From NCBI GenBank assembly GCA_031379665.1, contig JANNFI010000031.1, forward strand, positions 1-51,401: a stretch of 51,401 nt of DNA. The letters run 5' to 3'. The stretch's first letter is position 1. Each line of letters begins with the position of its first letter. This DNA is from SZUA-254 sp031379665. Its GTDB lineage: Bacteria; Bacteroidota; Ignavibacteria; UBA10030; SZUA-254. The position numbers and the translations under genes were made by a program. Below are positions 38,801 to 45,959 of the stretch, piece after piece. The notes under the pieces were generated by a model that had not been told where the DNA came from, did no database searches, and saw only the letters and a program-made list of their open reading frames with translations.

Positions 38801-39661
38801 CCGGGCGTGGATGGGTTGATCTCGCGTCTGATGATCGACGCCGCAAAAGCGATATCGGCGGTGACCGGAACGAAAGCGACGACGGTGACGAAGCCGGCGA
38901 AGCCGACGAAGCCGACTTCCGCTGGATCTCACGCAAAGGACGCGCCCGCCGAACATCTCCTGAAACAATTCTCCCGACTTCGGAGTTTTTTCACCGCCCT
39001 CGAGCGCAACGATGAGGAGATGGCCGGCGGAAAGCGGTCCGGTGCGGCTCCCGACTCTTTCCTTACCGCCGGAAACGCGCAACAGGGCGTCAGAGTCATC
39101 CTTACCGCCTCTATCATAGGGGCGCTCTTCGGGGTGGACCGGTCATCGGGGGCTTCGCTCAATCCAATGACCGAGGCGCTGTTCGACGAATGGTTGCTCG
39201 GCGAAACGCTCGAATCCGCCTTCCTCCGGACTCAGCCCGACCCGGAGAGGTGCACCGCCGACGCTCTGATGGTCCGGTGTCTCGTCTGCGCCGGGTCGCC
39301 GCTCCTGAGCACGGCATCCGTCCCCCCGGCGGCGCTCGCGGATTTGTTCAGGTCGCCCGCGGCCGCGCGGTTGCTCAGAGTGAATGAATATGAGGGTTTG
39401 CGGTTTTTCCACAGGGAATCCTTCGAGGCGCTGGTGGGGCAGGTCGTGCTCACAGAGGCGATCCGACAGGGCGCGTCGGTGGAGTACGGCGGCAACGCCT
39501 GGGCGCAGATCCTCGCGGATCTCGGTCTGCGGGGCCGGCGGCTATTGGCGGCCGCGGAAGGCTCCGGGTATCGCTTCGATGGTTTGCTCGGTTACATTCA
39601 ATCTGATGAATTTCGTACATTGCGCGCCGGGCCGGTCCCGGCCCGACATCAAGGACCCTGA
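35861..39661 (+). CDS. Very large GH13-family glycosidase (alpha-amylase superfamily)
   Basis: About 1266 residues, roughly twice a typical alpha-amylase. The catalytic barrel spans about 370-900: AADMVPNHTG, nucleophile Asp586 in VIRFDAAMTL, acid/base Glu651 in LLLAEAFWL and the third carboxylate Asp712 in MSNPDEETA. A long N-terminal part (about 70-340) and a C-terminal helical part (about 1020-1266) are not recognised. The protein may cleave or transfer alpha-glucans; no signal peptide is apparent. ATG 35861 (11-bp overlap with the ATP-grasp gene) is chosen over 35768, which only traverses a repeat. Residues 20-50 and 1009-1020 contain short sequence repeats. It stands directly before glgC. 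Confidence 0.85.
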   Translation: MTGEVKRPRILTVGLHPDGALAGRVSSAFAGRVSSVPAVRVPAVRVPVAGAIQPAGQFDITPAPRRSSFPCEFHIAADVRMKYRFDHALFRSNGNAVFPDFRAVREFAATLNAQRAPGDPPVRAGELNAMGLIDEILHFVFRLYESKVNPGVLARGITVMGDELGHHRFRTTIHSFVDRFPPVHVHRGEATAARWLEGATDGRSHPEVSLEELLMLHLANVNPAFKPYRELFDDSRLIGETAYGRLVSGFRSYLRAETPFGERGGSILDVLEEPMRAHPDSLADQLGYIRDRWGVILSDEYRRKILSSGDLVREDSKRYPTGGAGPVSLPDYPRAGGAGLAAYPETENFTHDTEWMPNVVLIAKNVYVWLHQLSREHGRNISRLDQVPDEELDRLASWNFTSVWLIGVWHRSAASEKIKRMSGNPEAAPSAYSLYEYEIAPDLGGEEAFGNLSRRAWERGIRLAADMVPNHTGIASKWIRERPDYFIQADHPPFPAYRFTGEDLSGDADYQVRIEDGYWTRTDAAVVFQHIDNRTGALRYIYHGNDGTNMPWNDTAQLDFLKKDVREAVISQILHVAKKFSVIRFDAAMTLAKKHFQRLWYPHPGTGGDIPSRADRAILQDDFDRLFPVEFWREVVDRVNAEVPQTLLLAEAFWLLEGYFVRTLGMHRVYNSAFMHMLMKEDNAMYRGAIRSTLHFNPEILKRYVNFMSNPDEETAVDQFGKGDKYFGIATLMVALPGLPMFAHGQVEGYREKYGMEYRRDYHGETPDTDLVRRHEREIFPLLKLRRLFSQTEHFELYDVTDARGNVIEDVFAFTNMEGEQRVLVCYNNRYETRSGTLKTSAGKLSGGRILYPSIGEALRLDRGEGVYYIFRELKSGLEYLRGGAELHRDGLFVHLRGFESQVFLDFREVRDADGTWSGLHAELRGAGIADAATSARAWRLRPFTDSMSALLEPAIVDGLTAYVTGRKTKRAVVSGVPGEPGVDGLISRLMIDAAKAISAVTGTKATTVTKPAKPTKPTSAGSHAKDAPAEHLLKQFSRLRSFFTALERNDEEMAGGKRSGAAPDSFLTAGNAQQGVRVILTASIIGALFGVDRSSGASLNPMTEALFDEWLLGETLESAFLRTQPDPERCTADALMVRCLVCAGSPLLSTASVPPAALADLFRSPAAARLLRVNEYEGLRFFHRESFEALVGQVVLTEAIRQGASVEYGGNAWAQILADLGLRGRRLLAAAEGSGYRFDGLLGYIQSDEFRTLRAGPVPARHQGP
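39592..39621 (+). promoter_or_regulatory. Possible internal promoter before glgC
   Basis: TTACAT (39592-39597) and TACATT (39616-39621), 18 bp apart, within the last codons of the GH13 gene. The -10 context TTTCGTACATTG closely matches the TTTCGTATATTG at 45893 and CTTCGTATATTG at 24465. Confidence 0.4.
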
Positions 39662-39664
39662 CAG

Positions 39665-40954
39665 ATGCCGAACGTGGTCGCTCTCATACTCGGAGGCGGA
39701 AAGGGCGAACGCCTCTACCCCCTGACGAGACTCCGGGCAAAGCCCGCAATCCCCATCGCCGGCAAATACCGCCTGATCGACATCCCGGTCAGCAACTGCA
39801 TCAACTCCCAGGTGCTCAAGATCTACGTACTGACGCAGTTCAACTCCGCGTCACTCAACCAGCACGTCGCGAACACCTACCGGTTTTCGCCGTTCATGAA
39901 GGGGTTCGTCGACCTCCTCGCGGCGCAACAGACGCTCGACAGCCCCGAGTGGTTCCAGGGCACGGCCGACGCGGTCAGGAAGGTCCTCTGGGTCATTGAG
40001 CCGGCGACCATCGACTACTTCCTCGTCCTCTCGGGCGACCACCTCTACCGGATGGATTACCGCCCGTTCATCCAGCACCACATCGACTCGGGGGCCGACC
40101 TCACCATCTCCGTCCAGCCGGTCGGCGCGCGCAATGCGTCCGATTTCGGTTTGATGAAGGTCGACGCGAAGGGGATGGTCACGGAGTTCAGCGAGAAGCC
40201 GAAGGGTGAAGCCCTCCACGCGATGGAAGTGGACACGACGGTCGTCGGGCTCGAGAAGAACGAAGCCGCCAGGAAGAAGTATCTCGCCTCGATGGGCATC
40301 TACGTGTTCAGCAGGAAGGCGATGGTGGACCTGCTCACGCGTCACGCGGGCGACACCGACTTCGGCAATCACATCATCCCTCACGCGATCGAGGAACTGA
40401 AGGTCTCGGCGTACGGCTTCAACGGGTACTGGGAAGACATCGGCACGATCGAGTCGTTCTTCGGCGCGAACATGGGTCTGCTGAAGCAGCCGAAGCCGGC
40501 GTTCAGTTTCTACGACACGAATTTTCCCATCTACACCCGCACCCGCTTCCTCCCGCCCCTGAAGGTCCTCGACGGGAGGATCCGCGACGCGATGATCTGC
40601 GAGGGCTCGATCATCAAGGGCGCGGAGGTGAGTCGCTCCATCATCGGAATCCGCTCACGTGTGGAACAAGGGACGGTCATCTCCGACTCGCTGATCATGG
40701 GGGCCGACAAGCTCGAACTGGAGTCGGAACGGATCGCCGCCCTGAAAGCGGGAATCCCGGCGATGGGCATCGGCGAGAACAGCGTCATCAGGAACGCCAT
40801 CGTCGACAAGAACGTCAGGATAGGCAGAAACGTCTCCATCATCAACAAAGACAAGATCGACCACGCCGAGAATGAGCAGGGCGGGTACTGGATCCGCAAT
40901 GGGATCGTCGTCGTCCTGAAGGGCGCGATCGTCCCGGACGGCACATCTATCTGA
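39665..40954 (+). CDS. glgC: Glucose-1-phosphate adenylyltransferase
   Basis: Makes ADP-glucose for glycogen synthesis. 429 residues with the N-terminal nucleotide-binding GGGKGERLYPLT, RAKPAIPIAGKYRLIDIPVS, LSGDHLYRMDY, FSEKPKGEA and GYWEDIGTIESFF, then a C-terminal left-handed beta-helix with hexapeptide-like VRIGRNVSIIN. Only 3 bp separate it from the GH13 stop. A TACATT box (39616-39621), 43 bp upstream and inside the GH13 gene, may give extra transcription. Confidence 0.96.
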   Translation: MPNVVALILGGGKGERLYPLTRLRAKPAIPIAGKYRLIDIPVSNCINSQVLKIYVLTQFNSASLNQHVANTYRFSPFMKGFVDLLAAQQTLDSPEWFQGTADAVRKVLWVIEPATIDYFLVLSGDHLYRMDYRPFIQHHIDSGADLTISVQPVGARNASDFGLMKVDAKGMVTEFSEKPKGEALHAMEVDTTVVGLEKNEAARKKYLASMGIYVFSRKAMVDLLTRHAGDTDFGNHIIPHAIEELKVSAYGFNGYWEDIGTIESFFGANMGLLKQPKPAFSFYDTNFPIYTRTRFLPPLKVLDGRIRDAMICEGSIIKGAEVSRSIIGIRSRVEQGTVISDSLIMGADKLELESERIAALKAGIPAMGIGENSVIRNAIVDKNVRIGRNVSIINKDKIDHAENEQGGYWIRNGIVVVLKGAIVPDGTSI

Positions 40955-40982
40955 AATTGGCTGAACCTGGCACGCAACGCAT

Positions 40983-42605
40983 ATGGATTCAGCCGCTCGT
41001 AAACGCGCGCCGTCGCGCGTCGTGATGATCGCCACCGAGAACGACGCCCTGAAGGGGGCGAAGGTCGGCGGCATCGCCGACGTCATCCGCGATTTGCCCG
41101 GCGAGCTCGCGCCGCTGGGGTGGGACACGACCGTCATCGTGCCGTCGTACGGCTTCCTCCACAGCATCAACCCTTCCGAGAAGGTCGCCGACGTGACCTT
41201 CCCGTTCGGCGGGCGGGAGGAATTCTGCGAAATTTGGCGCGTGAAGCCCAGGGGCGCAGGGAAACCGCACCAACCGGCCGCCCCCCCTGAAACCGAACAG
41301 CTCATCGTGCATCATCCCGCGATCGGCGGGGACCCGATCTACTACGACGACGTCGGGGAGGCGGTCTTCGCCCGCGATTCGACCAAGTTCGCGCTCTTCT
41401 GTTCCGCGGCGGGACAGTACCTGCGGACGATGGAAGAGCCCTACGTCCTCCACCTTCACGATTGGCACACCGGCTATTTTTTCCTCCTCTCCCAACTGCA
41501 CGGCGCCTTCGCCCACCTGCGCCCGGTCAGAAAAATATTCACCATCCACAACGTCGGGTACCAGGGAACGAGGCCCATCCGGACGTACCCCCCGTCGGTG
41601 GAAGACTGGTTCCCCGAACTCCTCCGGAAGACGGAGTGGATACGGGAGTGGCAGGACCCCCGGTACGCGATCCCGACGTTCACGCCGATGCTGGCAGGGA
41701 TCAGGCACGCCGCGGCCGTCACGACGGTCTCCCCCACGTACGCGCGAGAGATCACCGGCCCGAGCGACCACGCCAACGCGATCTACGGCGGCGAGGGTCT
41801 CGAGTCCGCGCTGCGCGCGGCGCACGACGAGAGCCGGCTGTTCGGCATCCTGAACGGCGTCGGATATCCCGGGGGCTCCGGGCGGACCGGAGTCGACGAC
41901 CGCCGGCTGATCGAGGTCGTGACCGGGGAGGTCGCGCTTGACAAGAACGGAGGGGTGTCGTCGTTCCGCGACGAGATCCCGGAGAGGCTCGCCAGGGTAC
42001 TCGACGGGAAGGGGAAATTCCTCCTGACCAGCATCACCCGCATCACCGAACAGAAGGTCAGGCTGATGTTCGAGAAGGGGAGCGACGGGTCGACGGCCCT
42101 TGAGAGCATCATGGCGCTCCTCGAGCGGTCGAACGCCGCCTACATCTTCGTCGGATCGGGCTCGGACCAATACGAGGAGTTCCTGAAGGGTACCTTTCTC
42201 CGGCACGAGTCGTTCATCTTCTTGAACGGATTCTACCAGCGCTCCGCCGAGGCGCTCTTCAAGCGTGGCAACCTCTTCGTGATGCCCAGCTCCTACGAGC
42301 CGTGCGGGATCACCCAGCTTCAGGCGATGAGGGAGGGCCAACCCTGCCTCGTGCACGCTGTCGGCGGCTTGAAGGACACCGTGTCGGACGGCGTGAACGG
42401 ATTCACATTCTCAGGCGCGACCCTGCGGGCGAAGGTGGACAATTTCGTCGTCGCCGTTCGACGGGCCCTGCGCATCCACGCCGAGGAACCCGCCCGGTGG
42501 GCGGATATCGCCACCGCCGCGCGCACGGCGAGGTTCGGCTGGGCGGAAAGCGCCCGGACGTACGCAAAATTGTACCGGGGGGAGGCCGGGCTTGGAGCGC
42601 GCTGA
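40983..42605 (+). CDS. glgA: Glycogen synthase, GT5 family
   Basis: 540-residue glucosyltransferase adding ADP-glucose to alpha-1,4-glucan. The N-terminal KVGGIADVIRDLP holds the ADP-glucose-binding lysine; LHLHDWHTGYF, TIHNVGYQG and the C-terminal MPSSYEPCGITQLQAMREG (catalytic glutamate region) are conserved. Somewhat longer than the usual about 480 residues. It follows glgC by 28 bp. No glycogen branching enzyme is seen in the window, unless the large GH13 protein supplies it. Confidence 0.93.
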   Translation: MDSAARKRAPSRVVMIATENDALKGAKVGGIADVIRDLPGELAPLGWDTTVIVPSYGFLHSINPSEKVADVTFPFGGREEFCEIWRVKPRGAGKPHQPAAPPETEQLIVHHPAIGGDPIYYDDVGEAVFARDSTKFALFCSAAGQYLRTMEEPYVLHLHDWHTGYFFLLSQLHGAFAHLRPVRKIFTIHNVGYQGTRPIRTYPPSVEDWFPELLRKTEWIREWQDPRYAIPTFTPMLAGIRHAAAVTTVSPTYAREITGPSDHANAIYGGEGLESALRAAHDESRLFGILNGVGYPGGSGRTGVDDRRLIEVVTGEVALDKNGGVSSFRDEIPERLARVLDGKGKFLLTSITRITEQKVRLMFEKGSDGSTALESIMALLERSNAAYIFVGSGSDQYEEFLKGTFLRHESFIFLNGFYQRSAEALFKRGNLFVMPSSYEPCGITQLQAMREGQPCLVHAVGGLKDTVSDGVNGFTFSGATLRAKVDNFVVAVRRALRIHAEEPARWADIATAARTARFGWAESARTYAKLYRGEAGLGAR

Positions 42606-42640
42606 TTCCCGGGGAGCTGACTCCCGTGGTGCCGCCCCAT

Positions 42641-42669
42641 TTGTATTCCACCGTCCCGCTTCCTACATT
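42641..42669 (+). promoter_or_regulatory. Promoter of the exported DinB-like gene
   Basis: TTGTAT (42641-42646) and TACATT (42664-42669) with a 17-bp spacer, 84 bp before the start codon at 42754. Confidence 0.6.
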
Positions 42670-42753
42670 ATCGGGTCAAATCGGCCTACCGACGCGCAAA
42701 TTAACACCAATTCACGATCCATTCAATCACCTCATTACGGGGAGTTCACCATC

Positions 42754-43338
42754 ATGAACAGATTCACTATCGTTTTTTTCGCCCTCGTCCTCACGGTTCT
42801 GGCGACCCTGCCGCTCGTCGCGCAGGACAAGCCGGCGTTCATCGCCGATTTTCTCGGCCAGGTCGAGTACGTCCAGGGACAGATCATGTCGCTCGAAGAA
42901 GCCGTTCCGCAGGAGAAATACTCGTGGCGCCCCGCCGAGGGCGTTCGTTCGATCGGGGAAGTCTACCGCCACCTCGAGCAGGCCAACTACCTCCTCTTTA
43001 AATTGATGGGGATCGAACCGCCCGCGTCCGCGAACTTTCACATGGATATGAAGAAGTGGGACGTGGAAGTCACGGAAAAGGCGAAGATCGCCGCCGGGCT
43101 GAAGGCGTCGTTCGATCACGTCAAGGCTTCCGCCTCGAAGATGACCGAAGCCGACCTCGCGCTGAAAGTCGATTTCTTCGGGAACGAGATGACGAAGCGT
43201 TCGGGCCTGATGAGCGCGCTGAGCCACATGCACGAACACCTCGGCCAGCAGATCGCCTACTCCAGGATGAACGGCATCGTTCCCCCGTGGACCGTGGCGG
43301 AACAGGCGAAGGAAGCCGAAAAGATGAAGGGCAAGTAA
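42754..43338 (+). CDS. DinB-fold protein with signal peptide
   Basis: 194 residues. The N-terminus is a clear signal peptide (about 1-24, ending near LPLVAQD); the rest is a four-helix DinB/YfiT-type domain with likely metal-binding histidines in YRHLEQANYLLF and SHMHEHLGQQIAY and the C-terminal GIVPPW. DinB-fold enzymes are mostly cytoplasmic metal-dependent thiol transferases or hydrolases, so an exported form is a distinct subgroup with unknown function. ATG at 42754 is preceded by GGGGAG; a longer frame to 42592 is rejected. A textbook terminator follows. Confidence 0.85.
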   Translation: MNRFTIVFFALVLTVLATLPLVAQDKPAFIADFLGQVEYVQGQIMSLEEAVPQEKYSWRPAEGVRSIGEVYRHLEQANYLLFKLMGIEPPASANFHMDMKKWDVEVTEKAKIAAGLKASFDHVKASASKMTEADLALKVDFFGNEMTKRSGLMSALSHMHEHLGQQIAYSRMNGIVPPWTVAEQAKEAEKMKGK

Positions 43339-43392
43339 ACCCCGAACGGCGGGGAAACCCCGCTCGATAAACAAAGTCGCCCCACGACGAAG

Positions 43393-43420
43393 GGCGGGGC
43401 CGTTGCCCCGCCTTTTTTTT
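43393..43420 (+). terminator. Rho-independent terminator after the exported DinB gene
   Basis: Stem GGCGGGGC (43393-43400), loop CGTT, stem GCCCCGCC (43405-43412), followed by eight T residues. The T-run abuts the GGAGG ribosome site of the next gene. Confidence 0.92.
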
Positions 43421-43432
43421 GGAGGAAGCCCG

Positions 43433-43918
43433 ATGGCCGGAAAATCAACCACCACAACGATGGGGCTGTTGCTACGCCTCATCGACGAGGGATACAGCGT
43501 GAAGGCGTGGCACGGGTCGAACCTGAGAGGCGCTCTGCGAGGGGTGACCGCATCACAGGCCGCCAGAAGGCCTGCGCCCGACCGCCACAACATCTGGGAA
43601 ATCGCCGTCCACGCCGCGTACTGGAAATACATCGTCCGGCGCCGGATCACCGGCGAAAAACGCGGGTCATTTCCGCTGGCCGGCAGCAACTGGTTCCGGC
43701 GGCCCGTGGCCGGCGCCGCCTGGAAGGACGACCTCCGGCTTCTCGCCGAGATGCACCACGAGATGCGCCGTGCCGTCGCTTCGCTGAGACAGGCCGACCT
43801 GGGGAAAAAGCCCGCCGGAAGCAAAGTCAGCAACGTCGCCATCATTGCGGGCATCGCGGCGCACGACGTATATCACGCCGGGCAGATCCAGCTCCTCAAG
43901 CGGTTGACCGGGCGATGA
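43433..43918 (+). CDS. DinB-family protein (cytoplasmic)
   Basis: 161 residues without a signal peptide. DinB features include HNIWEIAVHAAYWKYIV and the C-terminal HDVYHAGQIQLLKRL, which give the histidine triad of the YfiT/DinB fold. Typical members are bacillithiol-type thiol transferases or maleylpyruvate-isomerase-like; the substrate is unknown. ATG at 43433 follows GGAGG (43421-43425) and is preferred to 43403, which lies inside the terminator. Its stop overlaps the M61 peptidase start (ATGA). Confidence 0.85.
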   Translation: MAGKSTTTTMGLLLRLIDEGYSVKAWHGSNLRGALRGVTASQAARRPAPDRHNIWEIAVHAAYWKYIVRRRITGEKRGSFPLAGSNWFRRPVAGAAWKDDLRLLAEMHHEMRRAVASLRQADLGKKPAGSKVSNVAIIAGIAAHDVYHAGQIQLLKRLTGR

Positions 43919-45876
43919 AAAGAATCCTCATTCCACCTGCCGTGACACTCTTCCTCTCGCTGGCTGCCGCCGGTTTCGCCCCCGTCCACGCCCAGGAGCC
44001 GGTGTCCTATTCCGTCTCATTCGGGAACGCGGCGCACCACGAGGCGGAGATCGTCGTTCGGTTCACCGGGGAGCTCAGCGATCCCCTCGAGGTCCGGATG
44101 AGCGTGGCGAGCCCCGGCCGTTACGCCCGGATGAATTTCGCGCGAAACGTTTACAACTTCACGGCGTTCGACGGACGGGGGCGGGAGCTCACCATAACAC
44201 GGCCCGATCCCCACCGGTGGAACGTCTCAGGGCACGACGGCACCGTCGAGGTCCGGTACACGCTCTTCGGTGACCAGGCGGACGGGACGTTTGCCGGCAT
44301 CGACGCATCCCACGCCCACCTGAATATGCCCGCCGCCTTCGCCTGGGCGAAGGGGATGGACGATCGCCCGATCGCGATCGAGTTCGAAATTCCGGCGGGT
44401 TCGCTCTGGAAGGCCGCGACACAGCTCTTCCCCACGCACCACCCGATGATGTTCACCGCCCCCAACCTGCAGTACTTCATGGATAGCCCGGTGGAATTGA
44501 GCGCTCACGCCATCCGCACGTGGCGCGGTGGCGGCCCGGGCGATTCGGCGTACACCTTCACGCTGGCCCTGCACCACGACGGGTCCGACGCCGAAGCCGA
44601 TGCCTACGCTGCGATGTCGCGCCGCATCGTCGAGGAGGCCCGGACGGTCTTCGGGGAATACCCAGCGTTCGACAACGGGAAATACGTCTTCATCGTGGAT
44701 TACCTGCCGTGGGTCTCCGGCGACGGGATGGAACATCGTAACAGCACATCCATCACCGGAAGGGAGCCGTTGCGGACGAACGCTGGCGCCAACCTCGGAA
44801 CCGTGGCGCACGAATTCTTCCACGTCTGGAACGTGGAGAGGATCCGTCCGAAATCGCTCGAGCCGTTCGACTTCGAGGGGACGAACACGTCGTCGGAGCT
44901 CTGGTTCGCCGAGGGCGTCACGAACTACTACGACCGCCTTATCCGGATGCGCGCCGGCATCTTCGCCATGGACCGCTTCACCGGGAGCCTCGGTTCGAGC
45001 CTGAGCGCCTTTCTGAACGCCCCGGGGCCGCGATACTTCAGCGCCGAGGAGATGAGCCGGAAGGCACCGCTCGTCGACGGGGCGGCCCATCCCGACGTCT
45101 CGAACGAGGCCAACACCTTTTTTTCGTACTATTCATTCGGCGACGTGATCGGGACCGCGCTCGACCTTACCCTCAGGTCCCGTTTCCCCGGCCTCACCCT
45201 CGACGACTATATGCAACAGGTGTGGCGGATCCACGGGGCGACCGAAGTCCCGTACACGGACGCGAATCTCGAAACGATCCTGGCCGGGCTGACGAACGAC
45301 CCCGGATTTGCCCACGATTTTTTCTCGAAATACGTCGCGGGCCAGGAAACCCCGGATTACGCCCGCCTGCTGGCATCGGCGGGACTTCTCCTGCGACGCA
45401 AGGACTCGGGGAAGGCCTCCATCGGCGCTATCACGCTGCGGTACCTCGATACCTGCGCCGTCATCGGCGCGGGGCCGGCCGAAACGAGCGCGATGTACAG
45501 GGCGGGGCTGGACCGCGGCGACACGATCCTTTCGATCGCAGGGCTGAAAGTCACGTCGACGGCGATCCTCGATTCGCTCCTCGTCAAACATACACCGGGT
45601 GACCGCCTGGACATCGAATACATTCAGCGGGGGAAACGCGGGTCGGGGAAAATTACGCTGCTCGAGTCGGAGGCGTACGAAGTGGTCACGAACGAAAAGG
45701 CCGGAATTCCGGTGACGGAGCAGGAGCGCGGATTCAGGCGGAACTGGCTCGGTAGCAAGGCCTCACCGACCGGACCACCGTTGCTGCGATATTGCCGGAG
45801 TTGTAAACGGGAGTACCCCTTCGAGTACGAATTCTGCCATTACGACGGGAACGGGCTGAAAATCACAAAGGAGTGA
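43915..45876 (+). CDS. M61-family metallopeptidase with PDZ domain and zinc-ribbon tail
   Basis: 653 residues with a signal peptide (about 1-26, ending PVHAQ). The M61 (glycyl aminopeptidase-like) zinc site is HEFFHVWNVERIRP (His299, Glu300, His303), with the third ligand Glu333 in LWFAEGVTNYY. A PDZ domain (about 510-590) includes GLDRGDTILSIAGLKV. The last 30 residues contain YCRSCKREYPFEYEFCHYDG, a short zinc-ribbon-like motif that is unusual in an exported protein. Start ATG 43915 overlaps the DinB stop (ATGA). It is followed by another PDZ protease. Confidence 0.9.
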   Translation: MKRILIPPAVTLFLSLAAAGFAPVHAQEPVSYSVSFGNAAHHEAEIVVRFTGELSDPLEVRMSVASPGRYARMNFARNVYNFTAFDGRGRELTITRPDPHRWNVSGHDGTVEVRYTLFGDQADGTFAGIDASHAHLNMPAAFAWAKGMDDRPIAIEFEIPAGSLWKAATQLFPTHHPMMFTAPNLQYFMDSPVELSAHAIRTWRGGGPGDSAYTFTLALHHDGSDAEADAYAAMSRRIVEEARTVFGEYPAFDNGKYVFIVDYLPWVSGDGMEHRNSTSITGREPLRTNAGANLGTVAHEFFHVWNVERIRPKSLEPFDFEGTNTSSELWFAEGVTNYYDRLIRMRAGIFAMDRFTGSLGSSLSAFLNAPGPRYFSAEEMSRKAPLVDGAAHPDVSNEANTFFSYYSFGDVIGTALDLTLRSRFPGLTLDDYMQQVWRIHGATEVPYTDANLETILAGLTNDPGFAHDFFSKYVAGQETPDYARLLASAGLLLRRKDSGKASIGAITLRYLDTCAVIGAGPAETSAMYRAGLDRGDTILSIAGLKVTSTAILDSLLVKHTPGDRLDIEYIQRGKRGSGKITLLESEAYEVVTNEKAGIPVTEQERGFRRNWLGSKASPTGPPLLRYCRSCKREYPFEYEFCHYDGNGLKITKE

Positions 45877-45897
45877 ACCCGGGTGCCGTCGGTTTCG

Positions 45898-45903
45898 TAT
45901 ATT
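45898..45903 (+). promoter_or_regulatory. Possible -10 box upstream of ctpA
   Basis: TATATT in the context TTTCGTATATTG, 57 bp before the ctpA start and 22 bp after the peptidase stop. No clear -35 hexamer at the expected distance. Confidence 0.4.
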
Positions 45904-45959
45904 GAGTAAACAAGGGCGCCCCGATCTCGGGGGCGATCACTCATCCGGACGTGGAGTTT

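Noticed and set aside
42612..42625. GGGAG-CTGA-CTCCC hairpin after glgA as a terminator
   Set aside because: Only five base pairs and no T-run.
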